Positions 43,770-52,376 of a DNA stretch of 64,000 bases are shown here, in pieces. The notes beneath the pieces were generated by a model, which was not told where the DNA came from, searched no databases, and saw only the letters and a list, made by a program, of their open reading frames with translations. Origin of the DNA: Nioella aestuarii (GTDB lineage Bacteria > Pseudomonadota > Alphaproteobacteria > Rhodobacterales > Rhodobacteraceae); the NCBI RefSeq assembly GCF_050896395.1, contig NZ_JBPBBA010000007.1:1-64000 (forward strand), read 5' to 3'. The position numbers were made by a program, and so were the translations under genes. Each line of letters begins with the position of its first letter. The stretch's first letter is position 1.

Positions 43770-44585
43770 TTACTGTGCAGGCACTTCGAAGGTCAGGGAA
43801 GCCCAGAGAGTGTGCCAGACGGCGTTGCTGTTGTCGTTCGGCGTGACCTCTTGAAGGGTTACGGCATCGGCCAGATAGGCATGGCCCGGCGTGACGGGCA
43901 GAACTGCGCGGCCATCAGCGTCGGTGCGGTGCAGGGTGATCGTCACTTCACCGTCCGCGTCGCGGTCAAACAGTTCGACCTGGGCATCGGCGCGTGGTTC
44001 CCCGTCCAGGAAGAGCTGCACCGGAAACCCGCCAGAAAGATCATCGGTATACGGGTTTGCCAAGGCCACGAACTCGGTCCGCAGGCCGTATTCCCGGTCC
44101 TCGCCCGCACCATCGCCTACGGCAATCAGGCTTTTTGCATGGCGGCTGTAGCTTTCTGTAAAGCCGGTCATAGGCAGACCGCGACCCAGATGCCGGGCCT
44201 CGATATCGGGGAAATCCTTGTGCGCCGCAAAGCGCAGGAAGCGATCCCATTCGTCATAGGTCAGCGTGTTGTCCGTGGTTTCATACAGGACGACGGCCAA
44301 ACCCTGCCCATGGTCCTCCACAGACAGTGCCGGATTTTGCCCGAGCCGTCCCTCGACCGGTGTAATATCCGCACCAAAGGCCAATTCGAACCGGGTGAAA
44401 TTGCGGGACAGGTAGGACATGGATACGCCGTCGAACTCTTGCCCAACCCGCAGCCGGGCCTCCAGCGTATCGTCCGGGCCCACTGCAAATTCCAGCGGCT
44501 CGATCCAGAATTCATGTGCGGCACTTGGAACGGCTGGAAGCAGAGCCAGATTTAGGGCAAACAGGGTGCGAATGAGGTGATGCAT
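43770..44585 (-). CDS. DUF4198 family secreted protein
   Basis: Exported protein of 271 residues. Signal peptide MHHLIRTLFALNLALLPAVPSAA is followed directly by HEFWIEP, a hallmark of DUF4198 proteins, then beta-rich repeats. DUF4198 proteins often sit beside metal-uptake or CbiM/HupE-type membrane proteins, and here a HupE/UreJ gene is divergent. A role in nickel or cobalt handling in the periplasm is inferred from that. Its start codon (44585-44583) overlaps the ATG of the HupE gene by two bases. Confidence 0.75.
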   Translation of the reverse strand: MHHLIRTLFALNLALLPAVPSAAHEFWIEPLEFAVGPDDTLEARLRVGQEFDGVSMSYLSRNFTRFELAFGADITPVEGRLGQNPALSVEDHGQGLAVVLYETTDNTLTYDEWDRFLRFAAHKDFPDIEARHLGRGLPMTGFTESYSRHAKSLIAVGDGAGEDREYGLRTEFVALANPYTDDLSGGFPVQLFLDGEPRADAQVELFDRDADGEVTITLHRTDADGRAVLPVTPGHAYLADAVTLQEVTPNDNSNAVWHTLWASLTFEVPAQ

Positions 44586-45777
44586 GAGATTTTCCGATAT
44601 GTTTCCAAAGATGGTGGCGCGACTGGCCACGCTGTCAATTCTCCTTTTCGTGATGGCGGCCCCGCAGGCCCCTGCACACGAGATCGACCCGGCGATTTCC
44701 GATATTTCCGTGACACCGGATCGGGTAACGATCGATATTCAACTCTCGCTTGAGTCTATCCTATCCGAGATGGACCTTGCCACCATTACCGACACAACCT
44801 TGGCGCCCGAAGCCGAGATCTACGATGAGTATCGTGCCTTGGGGCCGGATGCATTGCGGATCGCCCTGGACGAGTTCTGGCCGCGCATGGCACGTCGGAT
44901 TGTCATTGAGGTGGACGGCGACAGGATCATTCCAGAGCTAACAGCCGTTTCAATCCCCGAAGTTGGAAATTTCGAGCTTGCCCGCACCTCGACCATCACA
45001 ATCGCCGCAGACCTACCGGAAGGCGACGCCCCAGTCCGCTTTGGGTGGGCGGCGCTTTATGGTGATCTTGTCGTGCGGCAGGCGGGCGGCGGTGAGGATG
45101 CCTATACGGCCTTCCTGTCAGACGGCGACCTGTCCGAGCCCCTGTCTCGCATCGAGATCCGCACCGAAGGCGCGGGGGCGGTGTTCCTGCGATACATTCC
45201 GGTTGGCTTCGAACATATCGTCCCGCTTGGCATCGATCATATTCTGTTCGTTCTGGGGCTGTTCTTCTTCTCGCTGCATCTTCGGCCGATCCTGTTTCAG
45301 GTGACCTCGTTCACACTGGCGCATACGATCACGCTGGCCCCGGCAAGCCTTGGCATCGTCACCGTATCGCCCAGTATCGTTGAGCCGCTGATTGCAGCGT
45401 CGATCGTCTATGTGGGGGTCGAGAACATTCGCGGACATACGAATGTGAAGGCACGCACGGCGCTTGTCTTTGCTTTCGGTCTTTTGCACGGGCTTGGCTT
45501 TGCCAGCGTGCTTGGTGACTTCGGGATCACGGCAAGCCATTTCGCGGCGGCGCTCATCGGGTTCAACATCGGCGTGGAATTCGGTCAGCTTGCAGTGATC
45601 TTTGTGGCGCTTGCCCTGATCCTTATCGCAACGCGCCTGGCTGCGCTGGCCCCCTTGCCGGACGAGGAACAGCCAGTGCGGGAAACGCAGGTGATGTACC
45701 GTGCTGTGTCGGTTGTCGGCTCGGTCATCATCAGCTTGATCGGAGCATGGTGGACCATCGAGCGGGTGTTCTTCTGA
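44584..45777 (+). CDS. HupE/UreJ family membrane protein
   Basis: Protein of 397 residues. An N-terminal signal-like segment (to about residue 33) and a large periplasmic domain (about 34-215) precede a C-terminal membrane part with the HupE/UreJ signatures GFEHIVPLGIDHILFVLGL and SFTLAHTITLAPASLG. These His-rich helices suggest nickel or cobalt transport. GAGGTG stands four bases before ATG 44584; later ATGs (44599, 44611) are alternatives that would remove the overlap with the divergent DUF4198 gene. Confidence 0.82.
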   Translation: MRFSDMFPKMVARLATLSILLFVMAAPQAPAHEIDPAISDISVTPDRVTIDIQLSLESILSEMDLATITDTTLAPEAEIYDEYRALGPDALRIALDEFWPRMARRIVIEVDGDRIIPELTAVSIPEVGNFELARTSTITIAADLPEGDAPVRFGWAALYGDLVVRQAGGGEDAYTAFLSDGDLSEPLSRIEIRTEGAGAVFLRYIPVGFEHIVPLGIDHILFVLGLFFFSLHLRPILFQVTSFTLAHTITLAPASLGIVTVSPSIVEPLIAASIVYVGVENIRGHTNVKARTALVFAFGLLHGLGFASVLGDFGITASHFAAALIGFNIGVEFGQLAVIFVALALILIATRLAALAPLPDEEQPVRETQVMYRAVSVVGSVIISLIGAWWTIERVFF

Positions 45778-46428
45778 TCAGGCCGATCTGCGGGCAGCCG
45801 AGACCGGGGCGGGTGGTTTCTTCATCACCCGTGCCCGCGGGTCGGGAATGGCATGGCGCAAGGCATCGGGCATTCGGTCATCGCTGACATAGACCTCGCC
45901 GTCGACCACGAAGCTTGGGGTGTCAAAAACGCCTCTTTCCCGCGCCTCTGCGGTCGCGGCTTCGAAGGCCTGACCGATCACCGCGCCCTCAGCCCGGGCA
46001 ATAACACGCTCGGGCTCTTGCCCCAGTTCACTCAGGGTTTTGCTGAGATTGGGTTCCTGGCCCGCAGGGTGCCCGTCATGAAACCAGTGTGCGTAAGTCC
46101 GGACCAGATAATCCGCGACCCATCCTTCCTGAGCGGCCAGCACTGCGACACGGTTGGCAATTTCATATCCTAGTATGGGAAACGGAGCAGGCAGGTGCGG
46201 GGACAACCCGAGCTTTTTTGCCTGCCGCCCGATATCCGTCCACATATAGGCAGTGCGGACGGGCTTGTCCGTATAGGGGTGAAAGCCGTGTTCCTTCATG
46301 ATCTGTCTGGCCGAGAACGGGCGCCAATCAACCTGCAATCCGGTCTTTGCAATGATCCGAGGCAGGCGCATGACCGACAGGTAGGTATAGGGGCTGCCTA
46401 TTGAAAACCAGAACTCAACTTTCTTCAT
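45778..46428 (-). CDS. HCCA isomerase/DsbA-like thiol-fold protein
   Basis: Protein of 216 residues of the 2-hydroxychromene-2-carboxylate isomerase/DsbA-like family. It starts MKKVEFWFSIGSPYTYLSVM (ATG 46428), matching the Ser-x-Y-x-Y/Yxx motif in the family's glutathione-contacting strand. A C-terminal VFDTPSFVVDGEVYVSDDRM with a cis-Pro is present. It may isomerise an aromatic or aliphatic ring-cleavage product with glutathione; substrate unknown. An open frame extends upstream to 46551 without a likely start. Confidence 0.82.
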   Translation of the reverse strand: MKKVEFWFSIGSPYTYLSVMRLPRIIAKTGLQVDWRPFSARQIMKEHGFHPYTDKPVRTAYMWTDIGRQAKKLGLSPHLPAPFPILGYEIANRVAVLAAQEGWVADYLVRTYAHWFHDGHPAGQEPNLSKTLSELGQEPERVIARAEGAVIGQAFEAATAEARERGVFDTPSFVVDGEVYVSDDRMPDALRHAIPDPRARVMKKPPAPVSAARRSA

Positions 46429-46625
46429 GATCTGCTCGACATGTCTTGTTAATGGCACCGCGTCTGTATTGACGACCCCCATTAAACAAGAAAACCTGGC
46501 ATTTTTATGCCGGACCCTTGGTTCATTTATGCAAATGGGAAATGGCGCCAATTACCCAATCGGGTAGTCCGTTTGTTTTCGTATGTTGCCCCAATGGACG
46601 AAATGCCTGCGAGGCCCGGTTCGGA

Positions 46626-47294
46626 TCAGCGATTGGGGTCGATCGGGCTTCCTGGAACCAGCTGGACATTTCCCGGCCTCTGTCCCTGTCCAATCTGTCC
46701 CGGCGCCAGCCCCGTCGGAGGTTGCACGACACCCGGACCGGACGGGCGAGGTTCGCAGTGGCCCGCAGGGTTCACGCCGCAAGGGCAATTGAATAGCGCA
46801 ACCCTGAGGCTTCGGGTATTCGTTTCCGAGCAGGCATATTCGATGATCTGCCCCCGCTGAACACCGACAAATGTTTGCCCGTCCCACCCGGCCAGCCGGT
46901 CAACGGCCATGAAATACATAGACTGCCGGTATGTCGGCCAGCTGGAGGGCGCGCCGTCGCGGGCGGCCGGGCCAGCGATATCGGTTGCCACCAATGTCCC
47001 GGTCCCGGCGTCGCAAATGATCGGTGGATCGCTTGCGCGCCGGCCTGGATCTACCCGAACATAGATTGAGCCCGCCGTGAAGGCGTTGCTGGCGTCGCTG
47101 TCGCATCAGGCAACCTCTTCGGCGGATGCGTTATACAGTTCGGGAAAGATCGGGACGCTCATCGAGAAAGAGAGCGTATTGACCACCTGCGGCCTGCATT
47201 CGCGTTGAACCAATTGCGCCTGCGCCTCAGCGGCGCTGCCATGCCCAAAAAAACAAAGGACTGCGAATAGGACAATTCGAAAGAGTTGCTGCAT
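46626..47294 (-). pseudogene. Secreted hypothetical protein with in-frame TGA
   Basis: One continuous frame of 222 codons broken only by a TGA at 47108-47106 (codon 63). The first part has ATG 47294 with AAAGGA upstream and a signal peptide MQQLFRIVLFAVLCFFGHGSA; after the TGA the same frame goes on with Cys-containing, well-formed sequence (CDSDASNAFTAGSIYVRVDP ... IIEYACSE ... FNCPCG) and a Pro/Gly-rich tail ending GSPIDPNR. It looks like a nonsense mutation in a secreted protein gene. Selenocysteine is possible but unlikely: no typical downstream stem-loop was seen. I do not recognise the family. Confidence 0.65.
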
Positions 47295-47401
47295 GGCCGT
47301 CATCCTTTCCATTGGGCGGTAAGGCCGTCGCGGATGGTACCAGAAAGAACGCAAGCTGTCGATTTTGTGCAGGGCAGGGGCGAGATGCGGGTGCTCAATG
47401 A

Positions 47402-47429
47402 AAAACGCCACCCGTGGGGGTGGCGTTTT
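47402..47429 (-). terminator. Intrinsic terminator after leuC
   Basis: AACGCCACCC (47404-47413) and GGGTGGCGTT (47418-47427) form a ten-base stem with a four-base loop. On the minus strand the stem is followed by TTTTTC. It separates leuC from the disrupted gene downstream and makes an upstream start for that gene unlikely. Confidence 0.9.
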
Positions 47430-47453
47430 CTTACTCTTCCATCGGGACGCGGC

Positions 47454-48860
47454 TTACATCATCTCGCGCACATCCGTCAGCTTGCCGGTGATGGCGGCGG
47501 CTGCGGCCATTCCGGGGCTCATCAGATGGGTGCGTCCACCGCGGCCCTGACGGCCTTCGAAGTTGCGGTTCGAGGTCGCGGCGCAGCGTTCGCCAGGGGC
47601 CAGTTGGTCGGGGTTCATGGCCAGGCACATGGAACAGCCCGCAAGCCGCCATTCGAAACCGGCCTCCTTGAAGATATCGGCCAGACCCTCTTCCTCGGCC
47701 TGTGCCCGGACGAGGCCCGAACCGGGCACGACCATGGCGCGAATGCCGTCCTTGATCTTCTTGCCCTTGAGGATTGCCGCCGCGGCGCGAAGGTCTTCGA
47801 TCCGGCCATTGGTGCAGGAGCCGATAAAGACAGTGTCGATTTCGATTTCCGACAGCGGGGTTCCGGGTTTCAGACCCATGTATTCCAGAGAGCGAGCCGC
47901 AGCATCGACCTTGCCGCCCTTGAAGTCGGTTGGGTTCGGCACGGTGGCCGTGATCGGCAGCACGTCCTCGGGGCTGGTGCCCCAGGTGACAACGGGGGCG
48001 ATATCCTCGCCCTTCAACGTGATGACCTTGTCCCAATGCGCGTCGTCATCGGAATAGAGCGTCTTCCACCAGGCCAGAGCAGCTTCCCACTGAGCGCCTT
48101 TCGGTGCATGGGGGCGGCCGTTCACGTATTCGAAGGTCTTCTCATCCGGCGCGATCAGGCCCGCGCGTGCGCCGCCCTCGATCGCCATGTTGCAGACGGT
48201 CATGCGGCCTTCCATGGACAGGTCGCGGATTGCCTCGCCGCAATACTCGATCACGTAGCCGGTGCCACCAGCGGTGCCGGTTGCTCCAATCACGGCAAGG
48301 GTGATGTCCTTGGCGGTCACGCCCGGCTGCAGTTTGCCGGTGATTTCCACCTTCATGTTCTTGGATTTCTTCTGGATCAGCGTCTGCGTTGCCAGAACGT
48401 GTTCCACTTCCGACGTGCCGATACCATGGGCCAGCGCACCGAACGCGCCGTGGGTCGCGGTGTGGCTGTCACCGCAGACCACGGTCATGCCCGGCAGGGT
48501 CCAGCCCTGTTCAGGCCCGACGATATGCACGATGCCCTGACGGATATCGGTCACCGGGTAGTAGTGAATGCCGAACTCCTTGGCGTTGCTGTCAAGCGCG
48601 GCCACCTGGATGCGGCTGTCCTCGGTCATGTTCTCGGGGTTCTCGCGGCCCGGGGTGGTGGGCACATTATGGTCCGGAACGGCGATTGTCTTGTCGGGCG
48701 CGTGCACCTTGCGACCAGCCATGCGCAGGCCCTCGAAGGCCTGGGGGCTGGTCACCTCATGTACCAGATGGCGGTCGATATAGAGCAGGCAGGTGCCGTC
48801 CTCGGCCTCATGGGCCAGGTGGGCGTCCCAGATCTTGTCGTAGAGCGTTTTGCCGGTCAT
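47454..48860 (-). CDS. leuC: 3-isopropylmalate dehydratase large subunit
   Basis: Large, 4Fe-4S cluster-containing subunit (468 residues). The cluster ligands lie in FIGSCTNGRIEDL and the AGCSMCLAMNPDQLAPGERC block; HEVTSPQAFEGLR and VCGDSHTATHGAFGALA are also diagnostic. Its partner LeuD is at 43097. Minus strand; a terminator follows. The 244 bases between leuC and the divergent MscS gene hold their promoters and no convincing gene. Confidence 0.97.
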   Translation of the reverse strand: MTGKTLYDKIWDAHLAHEAEDGTCLLYIDRHLVHEVTSPQAFEGLRMAGRKVHAPDKTIAVPDHNVPTTPGRENPENMTEDSRIQVAALDSNAKEFGIHYYPVTDIRQGIVHIVGPEQGWTLPGMTVVCGDSHTATHGAFGALAHGIGTSEVEHVLATQTLIQKKSKNMKVEITGKLQPGVTAKDITLAVIGATGTAGGTGYVIEYCGEAIRDLSMEGRMTVCNMAIEGGARAGLIAPDEKTFEYVNGRPHAPKGAQWEAALAWWKTLYSDDDAHWDKVITLKGEDIAPVVTWGTSPEDVLPITATVPNPTDFKGGKVDAAARSLEYMGLKPGTPLSEIEIDTVFIGSCTNGRIEDLRAAAAILKGKKIKDGIRAMVVPGSGLVRAQAEEEGLADIFKEAGFEWRLAGCSMCLAMNPDQLAPGERCAATSNRNFEGRQGRGGRTHLMSPGMAAAAAITGKLTDVREMM

Positions 48861-49104
48861 TTGGGTATCTCTCTTACGGGTATGGACTGCGGTTCAGGGG
48901 AAGGGGGTCACAGGCCGGATAGGCCGCTGATCCGCCCCGAAGCGCAAAGACCGTGAAACCGCCAGGGCAGGCGTGTCCGGTCGTCCATGTCGAAAATCCG
49001 TGTCATCGCATCGGCAGATACACCCCGGACCGCCAATTGCCAAGTGTTCCACTTGCCCCAAGCGCCGCAAAGCCCCATGATTCCCCAAACAAGAAAGGAC
49101 AGGC

Positions 49105-50463
49105 ATGGAGCCCGAGGAAACCGTTCCGCCATTGCCAGCCACACCGGACAACGACGCCCCGGCAGTGGCGGCTGACAGCGTGACCGACATCGGGCTGAAC
49201 CTGATTGAACAACTGCACGAGTTCCTGCAAAGCCTGCTGCGCCCCTGGAATGCGTATCAGCTGGCGATTGCGGCGGGACTTTTGCTGGCTGCGTGGCTGC
49301 TGCGCAAGGTGTTCGGGCCGCGGATTCGCGCCTGGATGGCAGCGCGACAGGGCTGGCCGATGTGGCGGATGCGAATCCTTGCCTTCATCCACAAACGGAT
49401 CATGGGGATCTTCTTTGTCCTGCTGATCTGGGCAACCGTCTGGATCATGCGAGAGATGACCTGGCCGAGTCGGTCTTATCTTCTGGGCATTATCGCACGG
49501 CTGGCCACTGCCTGGCTGATCGTTACCTTTGTGACCCGCTTTGTGCATTCCCCGATCATGCGAACGATTCTGCGCTATGGAGCGTGGATCTATGTCACGC
49601 TGTCGATCACCAGCCTGACGGATGAGGCGGCGACGCTGTTGGACAGCATCGGATTTGACCTTGGCGAAGGGATGCGACTGTCCTTGCTCTTGGTTGTTCA
49701 GGGCTTCGTGCTGGTCTCGGCCCTGCTGATAGGGGCGCGGTTCCTGTCGAAGACCACCGCGACGCGGATCCAGAGAAACGAGGACATATCGCCTTCGATG
49801 CGGGTTCTTGTGGTCAAGGCGGTGCAGGTGCTGCTCTACGGCGCTGCCCTGTTCGTTGGCCTGAACGCTGTTGGCGTGGACCTGACCGGGCTGGCTTTCC
49901 TGTCCGGTGCGATTGGTGTTGGGCTTGGCTTTGGTCTGCAAAAAGTCGTGTCAAACCTGGTGTCCGGCATCATCATCCTGCTGGACAAGTCGATCAAACC
50001 CGGGGACGTGATCAGCCTGGGCGACACGTTCGGCTGGATCAATACGCTTGGTGCCCGATATGCCAGCGTGGTGACGCGGGATGGTAAGGAATATCTGATC
50101 CCGAATGAAGATCTGATCACCAACCAGGTCGTGAACTGGTCGCATTCCGATGCCTATGTGCGGCTCGACATCCATTTTGGAACGTCCTACACCGACGACC
50201 CCCACAAGGTGCGACAACTGGCGATTGATGCGGCGAAGAGCGTGGATCGGGTGCTGACCATCAAGGCGCCGGTCTGTCATATTGTGGGCTTCGGCGATTC
50301 CTCGGTGGACTACGTGCTGCGTTTCTGGATCCAGGATCCGACCGGCGGGCTGACCAATATCCGGGGCAATGTGTTCCTCGCCCTGTGGGACACGTTCCAT
50401 GAGCATGGCATCTCCATCCCCTTCCCACAGCGTGAAGTGCGGATGCTGCCTGAGGCCCAGTGA
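49105..50463 (+). CDS. MscS family mechanosensitive channel
   Basis: Inner-membrane protein of 452 residues. An acidic N-terminal tail, then six or so hydrophobic segments (about 55-230), and a conserved MscS core GLGFGLQKVVSNLVSGIIILLDKSIKPGDVI with the beta domain (GDTFGWINTLGARYASVVTRDGKEYLIPNE). The C-terminus is the alpha/beta MscS tail. It opens on membrane tension to relieve hypo-osmotic shock. Divergent from leuC. Confidence 0.93.
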   Translation: MEPEETVPPLPATPDNDAPAVAADSVTDIGLNLIEQLHEFLQSLLRPWNAYQLAIAAGLLLAAWLLRKVFGPRIRAWMAARQGWPMWRMRILAFIHKRIMGIFFVLLIWATVWIMREMTWPSRSYLLGIIARLATAWLIVTFVTRFVHSPIMRTILRYGAWIYVTLSITSLTDEAATLLDSIGFDLGEGMRLSLLLVVQGFVLVSALLIGARFLSKTTATRIQRNEDISPSMRVLVVKAVQVLLYGAALFVGLNAVGVDLTGLAFLSGAIGVGLGFGLQKVVSNLVSGIIILLDKSIKPGDVISLGDTFGWINTLGARYASVVTRDGKEYLIPNEDLITNQVVNWSHSDAYVRLDIHFGTSYTDDPHKVRQLAIDAAKSVDRVLTIKAPVCHIVGFGDSSVDYVLRFWIQDPTGGLTNIRGNVFLALWDTFHEHGISIPFPQREVRMLPEAQ

Positions 50464-50559
50464 CATTGCGCAAGGTACCTGTGCGTTCCTGTGGCTATTC
50501 ATTGCCTGCGCGTTAGATACTCTGCATGGAAGATGTATTGATCAGTTGGAGTATCGAGC

Positions 50560-51105
50560 ATGGCATCGGGCAAGCTATTGGGCATCTGTGGGTCTTTGCG
50601 GGCGGGGTCCTATAATCGAAAACTGCTGAGAGAGGCGGTGCGGATTTACGATCCCTCGGAATATGTGGAGGCTGATCTGCGTCTGCCGCTTTATGATGGC
50701 GACCTTGAGGAGGGAGAAGGCATTCCCGCTTCAGTTCAGGCACTGTCCGATCAGATTGCCGGTGCGGATGCGGTGGTGATTTCGGGCCCGGAATATAACA
50801 AGGGCCTGTCCGGCGTTCTGAAAAACGCGCTCGACTGGGTCAGCCGCACTAAGGGGAGCCCATGGCGGGACAAGCCGATTGCGATCATGGCGGCGACGGG
50901 TGGCCGGGCCGGCGGGGAGCGGACTCAATGGACGTTGCGCCTGTGCCTGACGCCGTTTCGCCCGAGGCTGCTGACGGGCCCGGAGGTTCTGGTGGGCAAT
51001 TGTTCGGGCCAGTTCGATGAGGGTGGGCGATTGATAAATGAGCGCTACGAGGCGGTTCTGACGGAGCTAATGGAGGAGCTGCGAAAGGACGTTGAGCGGG
51101 TTTGA
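50560..51105 (+). CDS. NADPH-dependent FMN reductase family protein
   Basis: Flavodoxin-like protein of 181 residues. GICGSLRAGSYNRKLLREA is the FMN phosphate loop; VISGPEYNKGLSGVLKNALDWVSR is the isoalloxazine-side motif; PIAIMAATGGRAGGERTQWTL follows. This fits the chromate/quinone-reductase-type NADPH-dependent FMN reductases. Convergent with the FAD oxidoreductase gene across a repeat copy. Physiological substrate unknown. Confidence 0.87.
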   Translation: MASGKLLGICGSLRAGSYNRKLLREAVRIYDPSEYVEADLRLPLYDGDLEEGEGIPASVQALSDQIAGADAVVISGPEYNKGLSGVLKNALDWVSRTKGSPWRDKPIAIMAATGGRAGGERTQWTLRLCLTPFRPRLLTGPEVLVGNCSGQFDEGGRLINERYEAVLTELMEELRKDVERV

Positions 51106-51113
51106 TCCCGGCG

Positions 51114-51291
51114 GTTTCGTCGTCTTCGACGCCGACCCGCGAACGCCCCTTCTCAACCCCCCGCTTGCGCGGGAGGCCTCGAAGAGCCGTGTTGCCACGG
51201 GCAAGTGAAGAGGTCGGTTCACCGGGTCCGAGTGGTGGCCCGGTGGTGGGGGCGGACTGCCTCCGGCTGGAGTATTTGGGCAAAGAAGAAG
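51114..51291. repeat. Dispersed intergenic repeat, copy D
   Basis: Lies between convergent FMN reductase and FAD oxidoreductase genes. It has TTTCGTCGTC, then ACGCCCCTTCTCAACCCC identical to copy B, a CCCCGC/GCGGG-type stem, GTGTTGCCACGGG, and the core GCCTCCGGCTGGAG-TATTT with the AAAGAAGAAG tail (51259-51291). Confidence 0.75.
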
Positions 51292-51293
51292 GA

Positions 51294-52328
51294 TCAGGTG
51301 CCTGGCATTGAGGCGTCGACCCGGAAGCTTTCGGGAATGGTGTCTTCTTTGTCGAGAATGAGGTTGGCCATCAATTGGCCCACGATCGGGGCCATGCCGA
51401 AGCCGATCTTGAAGCCGCCATTGGCGATGAAGTGGTCCGGCCGACCGGGATAGGCCCCCAGCATCGGCGCGCGTGACCGGGCGCGTGGGCGCAGGCCGGC
51501 CCATCTTTCCAGCACCGGGCGTTCGCGCAAAACCGGGACAAGCCGAATGATGCGTCCAAGAATATCGTCCAGCCCGCCATCGCATCGGGAGGGGTCGGCA
51601 AATTCGCGTTCTGTTGTCGAACCAATGGCAGTGGTGCCATCGGCATGAGGAATGACGTGCAACCCATCGACGAAGATCTGCGGGCATTCCCGTGCGTCAT
51701 AGTCGAAAATCGCGGACTGGCCCTTGATGGGGGTGCCAACGGGTTTTCCCAGTTCCTCGGACAGGGCAATCAGCCCCGAAGCGCCGGTGGCGTGGACAAT
51801 CTTGCCGTGTTCTTTTGCATCATCCGTGATCTCCACCCCTTTTGCGCGCAGGGCTGCAGCGAGGGCGGATGTTGCCTTGCGCGGATGGGCGCGGCCGGTC
51901 AGCGTATCATGGATTACAAGGCCAGAGGCCGTGACCGGCGCGAATGGGCCGAAGTCGCGCACATCGCGGATTTCCCATCTGTACTTGCCGCGCCACAGTT
52001 CCTCGGCATTGCGGGCGCGTTCGGTGGCGATTTCCAGCACTCCGACAGGTTGAATGCGACCGGTGCGGGCGTAGCCTGGGTCCTCGCCGCCAACTTCTGC
52101 CACCTCGGCCCACATCGCCTCGGCCATGTCGAGGCTTTGAAACTGAAGCTCTTTCTTGTCGTTCCAACGTTCGGGTGTATGCGGGGCAAGCGCGCCGACA
52201 AGGCCGCCCGATGCCCCGGCCGCAACGCCATTTGGGTCGATCACCCGGACAGACGCCCCGCGCGATACGCAGGCCCAGGCCACGGACAACCCGAAGATAC
52301 CCGCCCCTCTGACCGTCACATCCACCAT
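51294..52328 (-). CDS. FAD-dependent oxidoreductase, possible MnmC1-type partner
   Basis: Protein of 344 residues. The FAD motif DVTVRGAGIFGLSVAWACVSRG is followed by a GASGGLVGALAPHTPE block resembling the GASGN...G...P segment of the MnmC oxidoreductase domain, and GGFKIGFGMAPIVGQLMANLI at the C-terminus. It could also be a D-amino-acid or glycine-oxidase-like enzyme. ATG 52328 starts MVDVTVRGAG; earlier ATGs only add unrelated sequence. Its gene is divergent from mnmD with just 48 bases between start codons, which hints at a split MnmC. Role inferred from context. Confidence 0.72.
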   Translation of the reverse strand: MVDVTVRGAGIFGLSVAWACVSRGASVRVIDPNGVAAGASGGLVGALAPHTPERWNDKKELQFQSLDMAEAMWAEVAEVGGEDPGYARTGRIQPVGVLEIATERARNAEELWRGKYRWEIRDVRDFGPFAPVTASGLVIHDTLTGRAHPRKATSALAAALRAKGVEITDDAKEHGKIVHATGASGLIALSEELGKPVGTPIKGQSAIFDYDARECPQIFVDGLHVIPHADGTTAIGSTTEREFADPSRCDGGLDDILGRIIRLVPVLRERPVLERWAGLRPRARSRAPMLGAYPGRPDHFIANGGFKIGFGMAPIVGQLMANLILDKEDTIPESFRVDASMPGT

Positions 52329-52376
52329 GTCTGCCCCCGCTTGCCGAACCTGACAGAACCCTTCATAGGTCAGCAC

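Noticed and set aside
47103..47108. Selenocysteine reading of the TGA in the 46626-47294 gene
   Set aside because: The downstream 40 bases show only a small CGCC/GGCG stem without a SECIS-like bulge and loop; a nonsense mutation is simpler. Kept only as a check in the findings.
47286..48956. A 556-codon open frame opposite leuC
   Set aside because: Antisense shadow of leuC with the same compositional signature.
48894..49190. Small frames between leuC and the MscS gene
   Set aside because: No ribosome-binding site, no recognisable motif, and they overlap the start region of the MscS gene.
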